Of a stretch of 64,000 nt of DNA, positions 62,710-64,000 are shown piece by piece. The stretch covers positions 3,782,001 through 3,846,000 of the forward strand of contig NZ_UGSI01000001.1 in NCBI RefSeq assembly GCF_900454495.1, written 5' to 3'. The first letter of the stretch is position 1, and each line of letters begins with the position of its first letter. The DNA comes from Paenibacillus macerans. Its GTDB lineage: Bacteria > Bacillota > Bacilli > Paenibacillales > Paenibacillaceae. The translations under genes and the position numbers were made by a program. The notes under the pieces were generated by a model. That model was not told the origin of the DNA. It did no database searches and saw only the letters and a program-made list of their open reading frames with translations.

Positions 62710-64000
62710 TTATTCCTCACTTAGTTCGTCAAATAGATTATCGATATCGTCAAATGTGTTCTGTATAGATTCATCATCCTCGCAATTTGCAGCGATATTT
62801 TTTAGAGATTCACTCATCATATTTGCTGCAGCAACATGACGATCTTTTATCTCCTTCGCTGCATTTGCCTTGGTATGTTCAAGGTTTACCTCACTTACAA
62901 TACGGACTTGGTGCTGAAGATTTAGAACCTCGTTGCTCTTCTCGACTTGAGCTTTAACAACATCTGCTTTCTGGCTTTTTTCAATTCTTTTTTCAATAAG
63001 ATTTATCGCAATAGCACCTATAATCCCAGCAACTACAGCACCTAGAAAAATACCTATAATATTTGCAAGGATACCAATCAAAGGTATTTCTATGGCAAAT
63101 ATAGGAATTGTCATCAGCCCTTTTTCGATAGCTTCGCCAAGCACTAATGCTCCAGCTCCAGTTAATCCTGCAATAATTATTTTACCTGTTTCGAGAAGGA
63201 GACGACTAATAGGTTTACCTTTGTTCTCAGGGCTCTTTATATAATTGACAGCGTCTTTAAGCGATTTCCAACCTTGCTTTAACAACATCCATACTTTTTT
63301 TATGGTTCCAAAAATAGGACCTAAAATCGCTGTTGCAACAGTACTAGACACAGTATTTCCTGCATTAATCAAGTGTGTTTTCATTTTACTGATGAAGGAA
63401 TGAATAGCTTCTTTTAAGCTATCTAGAAGGGTATCTAGGCCCTTTTTAGCAGACTTAAACCACTTAACTAACTTAGCGATAATTTCTTTAACCAAATCAG
63501 CAAGCAACTGCATGAGCACCGCTCTAAGTGCTTTACCGCCAATACGAAATGCTTCTTCCTTTTGAGACTGTTTCCCTGCCTCGATAGATTTCTTCTCAGC
63601 TTCTTTTTTCTGCTTTTCGTATTCTTCACGAGCCTCTTTGTCTTTTTTACGCAGAGCTTCCTCATCTACATTAAATCGTTCTGCTGCTTTTTTTCCATCT
63701 CTTTCGCTGTCTAGCCATTCCGACGTAGTCGAATCGCCCTTAGACTGGTTTGCTGCAGAATCCATTAGGTTAAGGTTTTTCTCGCTATTTGCAAAAGCAA
63801 CCTGTTCTTCTCTTGTCATATGTGCATTAGCAGCGGGATCTCGAATAATTTCTGCTGCCGAAACAGTGTGATCCATATTGGTATTATTTGTATCTTTTCC
63901 AGTCGGGCGCCTTTTATCAAAATCATCACGTGATCCTTTATTTAACACCTTTTTCCACGAGTCGATTCTTGTATCATGTTTTTCCCACACTTGTTGGTCT
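62710..64000 (-). CDS. HNH-like motif protein with glycine-rich membrane domain, 5' partial
   Basis: At least 430 residues; the frame runs out of the window (DQQVWEKHDTR), so the true start is outside. Numbering from the GTG at 63990: an HNH-type pattern begins with DH at residues 40-41, continues with KNL (Asn72) and ends with NQSKGD (Asn81, Lys84), resembling DH...NL...NxxKG of HNH nucleases. A charged coiled coil follows (110-150), then amphipathic helices (150-250), then a Gly/Ala-rich hydrophobic region (270-332) with glycine zippers, and a last helix with an acidic end. The nuclease reading is inference. First visible gene of the operon with the two genes downstream. Confidence 0.65.
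   Translation of the reverse strand, partial: DQQVWEKHDTRIDSWKKVLNKGSRDDFDKRRPTGKDTNNTNMDHTVSAAEIIRDPAANAHMTREEQVAFANSEKNLNLMDSAANQSKGDSTTSEWLDSERDGKKAAERFNVDEEALRKKDKEAREEYEKQKKEAEKKSIEAGKQSQKEEAFRIGGKALRAVLMQLLADLVKEIIAKLVKWFKSAKKGLDTLLDSLKEAIHSFISKMKTHLINAGNTVSSTVATAILGPIFGTIKKVWMLLKQGWKSLKDAVNYIKSPENKGKPISRLLLETGKIIIAGLTGAGALVLGEAIEKGLMTIPIFAIEIPLIGILANIIGIFLGAVVAGIIGAIAINLIEKRIEKSQKADVVKAQVEKSNEVLNLQHQVRIVSEVNLEHTKANAAKEIKDRHVAAANMMSESLKNIAANCEDDESIQNTFDDIDNLFDELSEE

Overview
The window reads as chromosome of a Paenibacillus-like member of the Bacillota. The evidence is strong AGGAGG-type ribosome sites, GTG and TTG starts, CcpA-type cre sites, a Bacillus-type GH11 xylanase, LacI/ROK/AraC sugar regulators and many families typical of Paenibacillaceae. 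Base composition is uneven: the sugar-hydrolase blocks (about 5-30 kb) are GC-richer, while 31-34 kb and above all 58-64 kb are clearly AT-richer and look acquired.

Left part (1-17.3 kb, nearly all minus strand): a LacI regulator, a sugar ABC importer (binding lipoprotein and two permeases), a Gfo/Idh/MocA oxidoreductase and a PfkB kinase cut by the window edge. Two palindromic operators lie in front of the binding-protein gene. Upstream sit a small caspase/CHAT-like protein, a GH3 glucosidase, a GT2 glycosyltransferase, a GtrA-like membrane protein, a paralogous GH3, a membrane-anchored GH3 with reversed domain order, and a LysR regulator divergent from UDP-galactopyranose mutase (glf). Together this suggests uptake and intracellular trimming of beta-glycosides plus some envelope-sugar work.

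Middle-left (18.5-31 kb): several decayed loci sit among intact genes. There is a frameshifted IS1595-like element with recognisable ends, a GH26 mannanase broken by an internal deletion, and a regulator/ABC exporter collapsed by two deletions, one of which fuses an HTH domain to an ABC-ATPase tail. A clean polyol/pentose unit follows (GPH symporter, FGGY kinase, SDR dehydrogenase) with a divergent ROK repressor, then a truncated epimerase.

Middle (31-38 kb): small accessory genes, a truncated toxin-antitoxin pair, Fic, DoxX, and a MerR-controlled tautomerase/MFS operon. A compact minus-strand transcription unit carries two abutting tRNA-like sequences that lack elbow nucleotides, with its own promoter and terminator. 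A zinc-ribbon SDR follows.

Right-centre (38-50 kb): a second glycoside unit (GPH transporter and GH3, with cre sites), an AraC regulator fused to an apparently dead GH39 domain, a formylglycine-generating-enzyme-like lipoprotein, GH11 xylanase, SDR/hydrolase genes under MerR control, and a secreted transglycosylase-like protein with a chitin-binding module.

Right (51-64 kb): housekeeping and unknown genes (DUF4317, DUF4256, SF0329-type, Dus), a TetR/MFS efflux pair with twin operators, a nucleotidyltransferase, gene remnants, and finally a three-gene operon. It encodes a protein with an HNH-like motif and a glycine-rich membrane domain, a coiled-coil membrane protein with a threefold HLxDIDxxW repeat, and a CbxX-type AAA+ ATPase. 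This is the best candidate for an undescribed system, perhaps conflict or defence related; the function is inference only.
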